A stretch of DNA of 64,000 nt from JAXGMV01 sp040772085 (GTDB taxonomy: Bacteria; Chloroflexota; Anaerolineae; Anaerolineales; Anaerolineaceae), in NCBI GenBank assembly GCA_040772085.1, contig JAXGYU010000001.1, positions 434,001 through 498,000 of the forward strand. The letters run 5' to 3'. The notes under the pieces are model-generated. The model made no database searches and had not been told where the DNA came from. It saw nothing but the letters and a program-made list of their open reading frames with translations. A program made the position numbers and the translations under genes. The first letter of the stretch is position 1. Every line of letters starts with the position of its first letter. Of this stretch, positions 9,108 through 17,073 are shown in pieces.

Positions 9108-9124
9108 ATGGTTGCTCCTTACTA

Positions 9125-9547
9125 CTAATCTCGAATTTCGATCATCAGCCTGGCATTGCCAAGACGCAACTCATCGCCGGAAATAATTACGATCGGCGTG
9201 AAGACGCGCTCATCGTTGAGGAATGTGCCATTGGTCGACTGCATGTCTTCAATCCACCACTGATTGTGATGATAGGCGACGCGCGCGTGCAGGGAAGAAA
9301 CGGTCTCATCCTGGACATTCAGATCGCACTTGGGATCCCGGCCGATTGTCACAGAGGGGATGGAAAATGTGAAGGCGTTGTCTGATTCTTCTTCGAGCGC
9401 GAGTACGATCTCAGGGATGCGCCGGCGATTCAGCTTGGCGCTGGATGTACGCAGATCCATGTAGAGGATGTACATGATCCAGCCGATAAAGCCGTAAAGC
9501 GCCAGCGCGAGCAGTATTCGCAAGCCAAGGACGATATACGCGGTCAT
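9125..9547 (-). CDS. fhaB: Membrane-anchored FHA-domain protein (FhaB/FipA-like)
   Basis: This 140-residue protein has one N-terminal transmembrane helix (about residues 5-28) followed by a cytoplasmic FHA phosphothreonine-binding domain (about 62-138). Key FHA residues are visible: TIGR (R70), S85 with H87, and STNGTFLND around N106. The architecture matches mycobacterial FhaB/FipA, which sits beside rodA and pbpA and links Ser/Thr kinase signals to division and wall growth. No kinase gene lies in this window. The start overlaps the fhaA stop (ATGA). Confidence 0.85.
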   Translation of the reverse strand: MTAYIVLGLRILLALALYGFIGWIMYILYMDLRTSSAKLNRRRIPEIVLALEEESDNAFTFSIPSVTIGRDPKCDLNVQDETVSSLHARVAYHHNQWWIEDMQSTNGTFLNDERVFTPIVIISGDELRLGNARLMIEIRD

Positions 9548-10326
9548 GATTTTTCCTCATGCTTGCGCTCGCCGCCGACCTTTTTGGTCTGCGTGGTGTC
9601 ACTGCCCAGCGGCGATTGATCTTCCACATAAATCAGCGGCACGCCGGCAAGCGAGATCACATCGCCGGGTATCAGCGTTTTCTGGTTGACCGGCCGGTCA
9701 TTGACGTACGTGCCGCCGGTCGAGTTCAAATCAAAGACGATGAAGCTGCCGTTCATGACCCTGAGCTGGATATGCGCGCGCGAAACGCGCGGGTCGTCAA
9801 TCACCAGGTCATTGTCGGCGCGGCGTCCAATCGAAATCATCGGTTTGTCGAGTAGAAAGACCTGATCGAAATCGTAAAGCAGATAGGCGTTGAGTGGCAG
9901 GCTGCTTTCCTGTCGCGGTTCGGGCTGCCCCGTAGCGATGGTGGTGGTATTGAAAGTTTTTTCGCTCAGGTTGTCGGTTGAAATTTCATACTGACCGTCC
10001 GCCATGCCCGGGTCTTCGATGAGCGTGATGGTGGGCGTATTCCTCAGGTGAACACCCGATTCTGCCGAGATCGACTGCAGATAATAGGACAAATCGTCCA
10101 GCGCGTCGAGGTGGCCGAGCCAGTAATCGTAATCACCGCTCGATAGCCGCATGTAGTACTTGTCAGGCACAATGATGGTCCCGTCAGGCAGGGTGTCGAG
10201 GTCTTGTTGCATGGCTTCAGTCAGCAGCCTGGCGAGACGAATCTTGGGGTCCAGCCAGCCTGAGAAGAGCGGGTTATCCTCGATAAATGACTGGATTTTC
10301 TTTTCGATCTGATCAAGTAAGTTCAT
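9544..10326 (-). CDS. fhaA: FhaA-like protein: DUF3662 plus FHA domain
   Basis: This 260-residue soluble protein pairs an N-terminal DUF3662-type domain (about 1-105, starting MNLLDQIEKKIQSFIEDNP) with a C-terminal FHA domain (about 145-240). The FHA residues are G167-R168, S182 with H185, and NSTGGTYVND near 201. A Thr-rich linker (SEKTFNTTTIATG) lies between and could carry phosphorylation sites. In mycobacteria FhaA binds phosphorylated partners of peptidoglycan synthesis such as the MviN pseudokinase domain. Here it is the first gene of a unit that ends with a SEDS synthase, so a similar role is likely. A TATAAT lies 11 bases upstream of the ATG. Confidence 0.85.
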   Translation of the reverse strand: MNLLDQIEKKIQSFIEDNPLFSGWLDPKIRLARLLTEAMQQDLDTLPDGTIIVPDKYYMRLSSGDYDYWLGHLDALDDLSYYLQSISAESGVHLRNTPTITLIEDPGMADGQYEISTDNLSEKTFNTTTIATGQPEPRQESSLPLNAYLLYDFDQVFLLDKPMISIGRRADNDLVIDDPRVSRAHIQLRVMNGSFIVFDLNSTGGTYVNDRPVNQKTLIPGDVISLAGVPLIYVEDQSPLGSDTTQTKKVGGERKHEEKS

Positions 10327-10337
10327 GATTGCTAATG

Positions 10338-10343
10338 ATTATA
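10338..10343 (-). promoter_or_regulatory. -10 box of the fhaA-fhaB-mtnP-SEDS operon
   Basis: A perfect TATAAT on the minus strand, 11 bases ahead of the fhaA ATG. No convincing -35 element is seen. The leader would be only a few bases long. Confidence 0.55.
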
Positions 10344-10377
10344 CTGTGTTTGAAATCGCCTTTATCGCCGCGGCGCG

Positions 10378-11463
10378 TCAGGTGAGGGGCTTTTTCGCGG
10401 CTGGTTTGATGAAAATGGGGTTGCTGATGATCCAGGTCCGCTGCCTGCCATAATACTGGATATAACATTGTATGCGGTATACACCTGGTTCAGATACATG
10501 GAACGCGCATTTCTCCTGGTTGACCCAGCGCGCTGCTTCCGTGCCATCGCGGTAGAGCACCGCCAGACATTTGGCTGGCAGACTTGCTTGCAACGTCACT
10601 GGTGCTTCCAGTCTGGCGCTGCCACCCATCGGGATGTGGCTGCCCTGGGTACTGCCGTAAAAGCGGAAGCCGGTCGTCCACTCAGGCAGGTCATAGCCGA
10701 TAAAGTAATTACCATTGCGCATAGCCACTATGATACGCTGACGGTCCTCTTCAAAATCGCCAAATAACGGATCCTGCAGCAGCACATGGTTGTTGATGGT
10801 CTGATAATGCCATTCGTAGGGGAAGAGCGTTTTCGTAAAAGGCCCCATCGAGACGCGCAACTGATGCGAGTCCGTACCGCCGAGCGCGTAAAACTGCCCG
10901 CCAGCCGCGTTCAGTTCATCCCATTTACGCATGGCATCCTGGTTGGGACCGCGGGCGATGGCATTCGGCGCTAACGCCGCGATCAACGCCTGAAAACGGT
11001 TGCGGACAACTGTTTTCAGCTCGCTCAAGCCGTTCCAGACTTCCAGCCCGGTGTAGCCTGTCGCCGCCCAGTTCTCCCAGGTGATGTCGGTTTCATTGAA
11101 CAATGTCAGGGCGTCCTCGAACGGGTGCGCCAGATAGGTCAAGCCGCCACGCTCCCTGGCCTGATTGATCAGGTTCTGGGGGTTGGCAGAATACTGCGTC
11201 AGCTCCGCTTGAGCGCCTAGCACGAGCAGGTGGTTTTTCTGCGGGTCAAGGAGCCGGTCATGAACTTCCTCGCCCACCAGCAGCATGATCTTCTGTTCAC
11301 CGATCTCGTAATATCCGGCGACATTGTCCACAAAAACATTATGGTCGGTGACAAAAACCCCATCGATGCCGGCAGAATAGGCGGCTTCAGCAAGCTGGCG
11401 GTGTGTGGCATTGCCGTCGGAATATCTGGTGTGGTTATGGACGTTCAGGATGAATTCTTGCAT
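10378..11463 (-). CDS. PHP-domain metallohydrolase (CehA/McbA-like)
   Basis: This 361-residue protein begins with a PHP metal site: HNHTRYSDG (H9, H11, D17), then VTDHN. Further His/Glu ligands lie in LLVGEEVHD, YLAHPFED and GGTDSHQL. PHP proteins hydrolyse phosphoesters through a trinuclear metal centre. This one has the short PHP core (about residues 5-240) followed by a beta-rich tail of about 100 residues, the pattern of the CehA/McbA group whose natural substrates are mostly unknown. It lies directly upstream of fhaA, but fhaA has its own -10 box. No signal peptide is present. Confidence 0.8.
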   Translation of the reverse strand: MQEFILNVHNHTRYSDGNATHRQLAEAAYSAGIDGVFVTDHNVFVDNVAGYYEIGEQKIMLLVGEEVHDRLLDPQKNHLLVLGAQAELTQYSANPQNLINQARERGGLTYLAHPFEDALTLFNETDITWENWAATGYTGLEVWNGLSELKTVVRNRFQALIAALAPNAIARGPNQDAMRKWDELNAAGGQFYALGGTDSHQLRVSMGPFTKTLFPYEWHYQTINNHVLLQDPLFGDFEEDRQRIIVAMRNGNYFIGYDLPEWTTGFRFYGSTQGSHIPMGGSARLEAPVTLQASLPAKCLAVLYRDGTEAARWVNQEKCAFHVSEPGVYRIQCYIQYYGRQRTWIISNPIFIKPAAKKPLT

Positions 11464-11501
11464 GCGCGATATGTTTTTTACCTGCTGTTAAGCCCTCGCT
11501 G

Positions 11502-11510
11502 TGGTATAAT
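11502..11510 (+). promoter_or_regulatory. Extended -10 promoter of secG
   Basis: TGGTATAAT forms an extended -10, 25 bases upstream of the secG start and 11 bases ahead of its AGGAGGT ribosome site. No clear -35 element is seen. Confidence 0.65.
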
Positions 11511-11535
11511 CTTTCAGATTTTCAGGAGGTCTACC

Positions 11536-11763
11536 GTGCAGCTTGTCAATTATTTCGATATTGCCTTAATTATAACTTCTGCCGCCCTGATCACCAGCGT
11601 CATCCTTCAGAACAAGGGTGTTGGGTTGGGTGGTTTAACCGGACAGGACTCTTCAGGTGTGTTCACAGCCCGCCGTGGTATTGAAAGAACCCTGTTCATC
11701 AGTACGATCGTCCTCAGCGTACTCTTCTTTATCCTGACTCTCATCACGGTTTATATCAAGTAA
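11536..11763 (+). CDS. secG: Preprotein translocase subunit SecG
   Basis: SecG is the small subunit of the SecYEG channel. The 75-residue product has two transmembrane helices (about 4-22 and 52-74) joined by a glycine-rich cytoplasmic loop, with the family pattern ILQNKGVGLGGLTGQ and RRGIERTLF. The GTG at 11536 is the start: a textbook AGGAGGT ends five bases ahead of it, and an extended -10 promoter lies just upstream. A longer in-frame reading from 11230 runs through that promoter and is not coding. Confidence 0.93.
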   Translation: MQLVNYFDIALIITSAALITSVILQNKGVGLGGLTGQDSSGVFTARRGIERTLFISTIVLSVLFFILTLITVYIK

Positions 11764-11825
11764 TTTGCTGATAGAATTCAGAAAAATGCAGGTTTCCTGC
11801 TAAAACTGAATCGAGTTTTCAAACG

Positions 11826-13511
11826 ATGAAAAACATTCGTTGGCAATTACTGATTATCTTTTTAACGGGGATAATCGTCGGCTTTCTGCTGATGCTTGAA
11901 CAACCGAAAACGATCAGGAGCTCGCCGGAAGCTGTACAAGGCGGTACCTATATCGAAGCGCTGGTGGGCGTTCCACAGCGATTCAACCCCATCTTAGATT
12001 TTGGAAATCAGGTCGACCGTGATGTCGATCAGTTGATTTACTCCGGCTTGCTGAAGTTCGATGACCGGGGTTTACCTCTGCCTGATCTCGCGGAAGCCTG
12101 GGGCGTCTCTGCTGATGGCAAAGTGTACAACGTGCAACTGCGCAATAACATCAAATTCCACGACGGTCAGAGCCTGACCGCCGAGGATGTCGTCTTCACC
12201 ATTGAGCTGATGCGCGAGGGCGGCGGCATTGTCCCCAAAGACTTGCAGGATTTCTGGTCACAGGTTGAGGTCGTCAAGCTGGCTGATCTGGCGCTTTCCT
12301 TCCGGCTGCCGGAAGCTTTCTCACCCTTTACGGACTATCTGACTTTTGGCGTGCTGCCCAAGCATTTGCTGGGTCACCTGACTTTTGACCAGATCGTGAA
12401 CGACCAGTTTAACCTCAGACCAATTGGCAGCGGCCCGTACCGCTTCCAGAATCTGACGGTTGAGAATGGTGAGATCAAAGCAGTTTCACTTTCGATCAAC
12501 CAGGACTATTACGACCAGCCGGCGTATATTGAGCAACTTGTCTTCAAGTATTTCGCCGATGAAAATGCGGCTTTCAACGCTTACACGAAGGATGAAGTGC
12601 AGGGCATCAACAAGATCAGCAGCGGTTTGCTGAGTGAGGCGCTGAAAACAGCGAATTTGAACGTCACCACCAGCGCGACACCGGACCTCACACTGGTTTT
12701 CCTCAACCTGGCTGATCCCAAACTTGAATTCTTCCAGGATGAGAACGTGCGTCGCGCCTTATCGCTGGCAATCAACCGCAACAGGATGGTCAGCAATTAT
12801 CTCAATGGCCAGGCGATTATCGCCAATTCGCCGATCATGCCGGGTTCCTGGGCTTACTATGAGGGTCTCCCCGAGGCTACCTTTGACCCCGATCAGGCGA
12901 TTTCTCTGCTCAAGCAAGCTGGCTATACCGTTTCTGGTGATGTAGAACCTGTGCGTACCAAGGACGGCGTGCCGCTGCGCTTTGAGTTGATCTTCCCGGA
13001 CACAGACCATTTCCGAACGCTGGCCGAAATGATCCAGGCTGATCTCAAGGCGATCGACGTGGTCGTGGTGCTCACGCCGCTGAGCTACGATGAATTGATC
13101 AACAACCGGCTGACCAGCCGCTCCTATGAAGCCGCGCTGATCGACCTGAACATGTCGCGTTATCCCGATCCCGATCCTTACGTGTTCTGGGATAAAGCAC
13201 AGGTCGCCGGCGGTCAGAATTATTCTCAATGGGACAACCGCTCAGCCAGTGAATACCTCGAACACGCGCGCATCACCAAGGATGTCAACGAACGCGCCAG
13301 ACTTTATCGCAATTTCCAGGTCATTTTCAACGAGCAGAACCCTTCCCTGTTGCTGTATTATTCCGTGTATAGTTATGGAATCAAACAGGAAGTCAGGGGC
13401 GTGACGGTCGGTCCGTTGTTTGACCCCAGCGGCAGGTTCGCCACAATTACTGACTGGTATCTGATCAGCAAGTTCCAGAACGCTGCTGCCGCGCCGACAC
13501 CTGGCAACTAG
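11826..13511 (+). CDS. Extracellular solute-binding protein, family 5 (peptide/nickel type)
   Basis: This 561-residue ABC-importer binding protein belongs to the oligopeptide-binding fold. It has an N-terminal hydrophobic segment (about 7-24), an SBP_bac_5 core with DGQSLTAEDVVFTIELM and NVRRALSLAINR, and a C-terminal Ala/Pro tail (AAAAPTPGN). No lipobox cysteine follows the hydrophobic segment, so it is probably held by an uncleaved anchor or secreted. No permease or ATPase gene is adjacent, so it works either with a transporter coded elsewhere or as a stand-alone receptor. Ligand class is not predictable. It is followed closely by an unknown gene. Confidence 0.85.
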   Translation: MKNIRWQLLIIFLTGIIVGFLLMLEQPKTIRSSPEAVQGGTYIEALVGVPQRFNPILDFGNQVDRDVDQLIYSGLLKFDDRGLPLPDLAEAWGVSADGKVYNVQLRNNIKFHDGQSLTAEDVVFTIELMREGGGIVPKDLQDFWSQVEVVKLADLALSFRLPEAFSPFTDYLTFGVLPKHLLGHLTFDQIVNDQFNLRPIGSGPYRFQNLTVENGEIKAVSLSINQDYYDQPAYIEQLVFKYFADENAAFNAYTKDEVQGINKISSGLLSEALKTANLNVTTSATPDLTLVFLNLADPKLEFFQDENVRRALSLAINRNRMVSNYLNGQAIIANSPIMPGSWAYYEGLPEATFDPDQAISLLKQAGYTVSGDVEPVRTKDGVPLRFELIFPDTDHFRTLAEMIQADLKAIDVVVVLTPLSYDELINNRLTSRSYEAALIDLNMSRYPDPDPYVFWDKAQVAGGQNYSQWDNRSASEYLEHARITKDVNERARLYRNFQVIFNEQNPSLLLYYSVYSYGIKQEVRGVTVGPLFDPSGRFATITDWYLISKFQNAAAAPTPGN

Positions 13512-13522
13512 ACAGGAGAAAC

Positions 13523-14104
13523 ATGGACACGATGACCAAGGAAACGTACCGGCAAGACCTGACTTTCCTTCAGGCAGCCTTACCTGAATTGCAGTCCTAT
13601 ATGCTCTCCAAGGAAGTTTTCTGGCCCTTGATGAGCAGTTCCGCCTTCAAGGATATGTCCATGCTGACGCTGGGCATGCTGGAGCTGGTGGTGCGACGGT
13701 TGCAAAGCCTGAGCCTCAACGTCGCAGCGGATATGGAGGTCGAGAAGGCAGTTGCCGAATATCTGGCTTTCAAAGAAAAGTGGCAATCGAACGTTGCTGC
13801 CAAGCTGGCGACGGAATACGGCGTCAGGCAGCGCTTATGGCAGGCGTACCTGTCAGACACTGTCAACAGCGAGGATCGCATCGCGACGGAATATGCCTAT
13901 AAAGTGCGCTGGCGTGCCATCCTGACATTGATCGAAGCCGCGGCAGAGGTAAACCCCGCGGAGCTGGATTTGACCCGTCAGCTTGACAAGGCTTTAAACT
14001 CCATGACCTTGCCGGCTGAGTTTGTCTGGGATAAAGCTTTCGAGACCGGATTCCCCGAGCAGACGTTCTGGTATCTGTATCGCAAAATGAGAGGCGCCAA
14101 CTAA
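13523..14104 (+). CDS. Conserved-looking hypothetical protein
   Basis: I do not recognise this 193-residue protein. It has no signal peptide or membrane helix and looks largely alpha-helical, with acidic amphipathic stretches and several Trp residues (for example FWPLMSSSAFKDMSMLTLGM, FWYLYRKMRGAN). GACAGGAGA seven bases ahead of the ATG is a good ribosome site. Its stop overlaps the start of the cobalamin adenosyltransferase gene (TAATG), and it lies 12 bases after a solute-binding protein gene, so the three genes are probably co-translated or co-transcribed. Coding status is supported by spacing and codon use. Confidence 0.75.
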   Translation: MDTMTKETYRQDLTFLQAALPELQSYMLSKEVFWPLMSSSAFKDMSMLTLGMLELVVRRLQSLSLNVAADMEVEKAVAEYLAFKEKWQSNVAAKLATEYGVRQRLWQAYLSDTVNSEDRIATEYAYKVRWRAILTLIEAAAEVNPAELDLTRQLDKALNSMTLPAEFVWDKAFETGFPEQTFWYLYRKMRGAN

Positions 14105-14658
14105 TGAAATCTGTCTACACCCGAACAGGAGATGGCGGCGACACGGGGCTGATCGGTGACGAACGCGTGCCGAAATTCGATATCCGCATTGAGGCGATCG
14201 GCACACTAGACGAGGTTAACGCGGTTCTCGGAATCGCACGGGTGTTCACCACGTCGGAACGCATCAAGAAAATCATCCTCAACTTGCAGCGCGATCTTTA
14301 CCGGCTGATGAGCGAGGTCGGCGCGTCTGCCGAGGTCGCGGAGCGCTTCAAATTCGTCACTGAAGAAAAGCTGCAGGAACTCGAAGCGCTGACTGATGAG
14401 ATCACGCGGGCACAGAAGCCGCCGCATGGTTTTATCACCCCCGGTGATACGAAGGGCGGCGCTTACCTCGATCTGGCGCGCGCCGTGGTGCGGCGTGCTG
14501 AGCGCCGGCTGGTCGAGATGGATTCACAGGGCTTGCTCTTCAACAGACTGATTATCAAGTATGTCAACAGGCTGTCCTCGCTGCTCTTTGTACTGGAGAT
14601 TGACCAGACCCAGACCAGCAAAAAGACGGTCACGCTGGCGAAGGTCCGAAAAGTATGA
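14104..14658 (+). CDS. Cob(I)yrinic acid a,c-diamide adenosyltransferase, PduO type
   Basis: This enzyme transfers the adenosyl group of ATP to cob(I)alamin to make adenosylcobalamin. The 184-residue length and helical-bundle motifs fit the PduO/MMAB family: the ATP loop YTRTGDGGDTGLIGDERVPK at the N-terminus, IEAIGTLDEVNAVLG, and ARAVVRRAERR. It is unrelated in sequence to the CobA/BtuR type. The ATG overlaps the stop of the preceding gene, and the stop overlaps the DUF554 start (ATGA). No cobalamin riboswitch is visible upstream. Confidence 0.93.
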   Translation: MKSVYTRTGDGGDTGLIGDERVPKFDIRIEAIGTLDEVNAVLGIARVFTTSERIKKIILNLQRDLYRLMSEVGASAEVAERFKFVTEEKLQELEALTDEITRAQKPPHGFITPGDTKGGAYLDLARAVVRRAERRLVEMDSQGLLFNRLIIKYVNRLSSLLFVLEIDQTQTSKKTVTLAKVRKV

Positions 14659-15362
14659 CCGGATCGGTGATCAATGTTGTCACCATTCTGGTTGGCAGCC
14701 TGCTCGGGCTGTTGATCAAATCGCGGCTGAATGAGAAACTCAAGAGCTCACTGGTTGTTGTGCTTGGGCTGTTCACGTTAGGCCTCGGCGTAAAGATGTT
14801 CCTGGACACAAGCAACGTGCTGGTTGTCCTGCTCAGTATGCTGATCGGCACCTTAATGGGTGAGCTCCTGCGCATCGATGATGGTTTGACCAAATTTGGC
14901 GAATTCATGCAACGAAAGTTCTCCCGCGCGGCAGAAGGCGAGACGAATACGTTCGCGAAAGGGCTCCTGACCGCGACGCTGCTTTACGCCGTCGGTCCCG
15001 TCGCGTTCCTTGGCGCCATCCAGGACGGTCTGACCGGTGATTATTCGCTGCTGGCGGTCAAATCGCTCATGGATGGGGTTTCAAGCATGGCGCTTGCTGC
15101 GACACTCGGCATGGGGGTTCTGTTCTCTGCCGCACCGGTCTTCCTCTATCAGGCAGGCATCAGCTTGCTGGCAGGCACACTCCAGGGCGTTCTGAGTACG
15201 AACGCGATTGCTGAGATCAGCGCGGTCGGCGGGGTGATATTGCTGGGGATTGGCATCAGCATGCTGCTCGATCTCAAGCATATCCGGACGGCGAATTTTC
15301 TGCCGGCATTGCTGCTGGCGCCGCTGGTCCTGGCTGTTTTTGCCGCTCTGGGTCTTTACTGA
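14655..15362 (+). CDS. DUF554 family membrane protein
   Basis: This 235-residue polytopic protein has seven or so glycine-rich hydrophobic segments. It starts MTGSVINVVTILVGSLLGLL, the pattern of the DUF554 (YqgA/YdfK) family, with a conserved loop GPVAFLGAIQDGLTGDYSLL. The family is thought to be a transporter or channel but has no established substrate. It is translationally coupled to the cobalamin adenosyltransferase gene (ATGA), and its last seven bases overlap the convergent GNAT gene. Confidence 0.88.
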   Translation: MTGSVINVVTILVGSLLGLLIKSRLNEKLKSSLVVVLGLFTLGLGVKMFLDTSNVLVVLLSMLIGTLMGELLRIDDGLTKFGEFMQRKFSRAAEGETNTFAKGLLTATLLYAVGPVAFLGAIQDGLTGDYSLLAVKSLMDGVSSMALAATLGMGVLFSAAPVFLYQAGISLLAGTLQGVLSTNAIAEISAVGGVILLGIGISMLLDLKHIRTANFLPALLLAPLVLAVFAALGLY

Positions 15363-16204
15363 TTGGGCTGGTAGGTCAAGACCGGAAAACTCTCCGGCAG
15401 CATTCTAAACCCTAATTTCTGATAAACGTGCAAGGACGCCGGATTGTCATCCTGAGTGTTGACGGTTACCTGGTTCGCGCCGAGACCGTAATAAAATGCC
15501 ACCAGGTCATTGACCAGATTTTGACCAATCTGCTGACGCTGCCAGTCTGGCAGGACAGCCAGCCGCGAAAGGTGAGCGCTGGGAAGATTGATATTGCTGA
15601 TCTGGTAGGCGATGATCTCACCCTGATGCTCGGCAACAGTCGCGTAGGTCGATTGTTTGTGAGCAGCCCTGATGCCCGCTTCAGAGAGCTGCCAGAGCGG
15701 TTCAAAGGCGATGTTGTCGACCCTGTGGACGGTAGCGAAATCATCCGGCGTCATGGGGCGGATGTGTATCTTCTCGTTCACAGTGTATCGCGGCGTCATA
15801 TCGATCACGCGTTCCAGAACGACAATCTTCTGGCGTACGCTGAAGTTATGGTTGAGCAGCAGAGTCTCGTACCACTTGTGCAGCGCGACAGCCGCAATCT
15901 CAGGGCGGTTTTCGCTCCAGGTCTCAAGTGCTTTAGTGAGAAGCTGGCCGAATGCCGTATTTATGTTCTTTGAATTTTTGCAGGCAAAGAACCGAATCCA
16001 GCCGACATGCGGCGGATCCTCCGGGCAGGCGAGCAACGCTTCGGGCAGATCATCAATGGTCAGCAGCAGGAACGGCTGGTGTCCAAGCCAGTCCTCCGCC
16101 AGACGCCAGTCGAGATGACTCTGAATGAAAGCGTGCTGTCTGGTGAATGACCGCACAACATCATGGTCGGCTTGCGTCAGTGGGATGATCTTGTTGCCTG
16201 GCAT
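15356..16204 (-). CDS. GNAT family N-acetyltransferase
   Basis: This 282-residue protein has a C-terminal GNAT fold (about 135-275). The acetyl-CoA loop is in LSRLAVLPDWQRQQIGQNLV, and the closing motif is NPASLHVYQKLGF. The N-terminal half (about 1-130) is a diverged second GNAT-like region, a common two-domain arrangement. The acceptor is unknown. It is convergent with the DUF554 gene and overlaps it by seven bases. It lies 14 bases past the parB stop, so it may be the last gene of the pfkB-parA-parB unit. Confidence 0.85.
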   Translation of the reverse strand: MPGNKIIPLTQADHDVVRSFTRQHAFIQSHLDWRLAEDWLGHQPFLLLTIDDLPEALLACPEDPPHVGWIRFFACKNSKNINTAFGQLLTKALETWSENRPEIAAVALHKWYETLLLNHNFSVRQKIVVLERVIDMTPRYTVNEKIHIRPMTPDDFATVHRVDNIAFEPLWQLSEAGIRAAHKQSTYATVAEHQGEIIAYQISNINLPSAHLSRLAVLPDWQRQQIGQNLVNDLVAFYYGLGANQVTVNTQDDNPASLHVYQKLGFRMLPESFPVLTYQPNQ

Positions 16205-16218
16205 CGTTGTTTGTCAGA

Positions 16219-17073
16219 TTAATTGCTCAGCAGCTGATTGATCAGCGCGTTTAATTCCTCATCGGAATAATAGTGAATGACAATGGTTCCGCCCTTTTTC
16301 CCCGGGTTCAGCGCGACTTTTGTACCCAGACGAGAACAAAGGCGGTTCTCCAGGTCGGTGATTTCCGGTACGGGCGCCGGTTTGCGGATGACTGGCGGCG
16401 TTTCACCGGAGAGCCTTTTGACCAGTTCCTCGGTTTGCCGCACGGTAAGTTCACGCTGGACAATGGTCGCCAGCGCCGCGACTTGTGCCTGTTCCCCTTG
16501 TAGCGCCAGCAGCGCCCGCGCGTGTCCTTCGGTGATTTTCCCGTCGCGCAACGCGGCTTTGACCGTCTCGGGCAGATTGAGCAGCCGTAATGTGTTGGTG
16601 ACGCTCACCCGAGATTTGCCGACTTTGTTGGCGATCTCCTCATGCGAAAGGCTGAACTGCTGATTGAGCAGCGCGTACGCCTCAGCAGTGTCCAGCACCG
16701 CCAGGTTGGTGCGCTGAATATTCTCGATCAGCGCCAGCTCAAGCCGCTGCTGCTCTTCAACCTTGCGAACGATCACGGGCACCTTTTCCAGACCGGCGAG
16801 CGCGGCGGCGCGCAGTCGGCGTTCACCCGCGATCAGAATGTACTTGCCGTCCACTTCCGCGGGCGAAACGATCAATGGCTGCAGAATCCCATGCTCGCGG
16901 ATGGACGCGGAGAGTTCCTGCAGCTCATTTTCTTTGAATTCCTTGCGGGGTTGGTTCGGATTGGGGGTTACCTCTGCGATTGCAACCTGCAAGACACCTT
17001 CATCAGCCTTCGGTTGGTAACTGCCCGGGATCAGGGCTTCAAGCCCGCGGCCCAGTCCTGTTTTTTGATTCAT
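16219..17073 (-). CDS. parB: Chromosome partitioning protein ParB
   Basis: ParB is a CTP-dependent clamp that loads at parS and spreads to organize the origin region. The 284-residue protein starts with the typical GLGRGLEALIPGS, followed by the CTP-binding fold with LIAGERRLRAAALAGLEKVP (the GERRxRA box). Next comes the central helix-turn-helix (LSHEEIANKVGKSRVSVTNTLRLLNLP) and a C-terminal dimerization domain (GGTIVIHYYSDEELNALINQL). The ATG overlaps the parA stop. I found no classical 16-bp parS inside the window. Confidence 0.96.
   Translation of the reverse strand: MNQKTGLGRGLEALIPGSYQPKADEGVLQVAIAEVTPNPNQPRKEFKENELQELSASIREHGILQPLIVSPAEVDGKYILIAGERRLRAAALAGLEKVPVIVRKVEEQQRLELALIENIQRTNLAVLDTAEAYALLNQQFSLSHEEIANKVGKSRVSVTNTLRLLNLPETVKAALRDGKITEGHARALLALQGEQAQVAALATIVQRELTVRQTEELVKRLSGETPPVIRKPAPVPEITDLENRLCSRLGTKVALNPGKKGGTIVIHYYSDEELNALINQLLSN

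Noticed and set aside
11230..11535. In-frame upstream extension of secG
   Set aside because: It lacks a ribosome site, overlaps the PHP gene on the other strand and contains the secG promoter; the GTG after AGGAGGT is the start.
13990..14110. Cobalamin riboswitch upstream of the cobalamin adenosyltransferase
   Set aside because: The gene starts inside the stop codon of the preceding gene, leaving no untranslated leader, and no B12-box-like sequence was seen.
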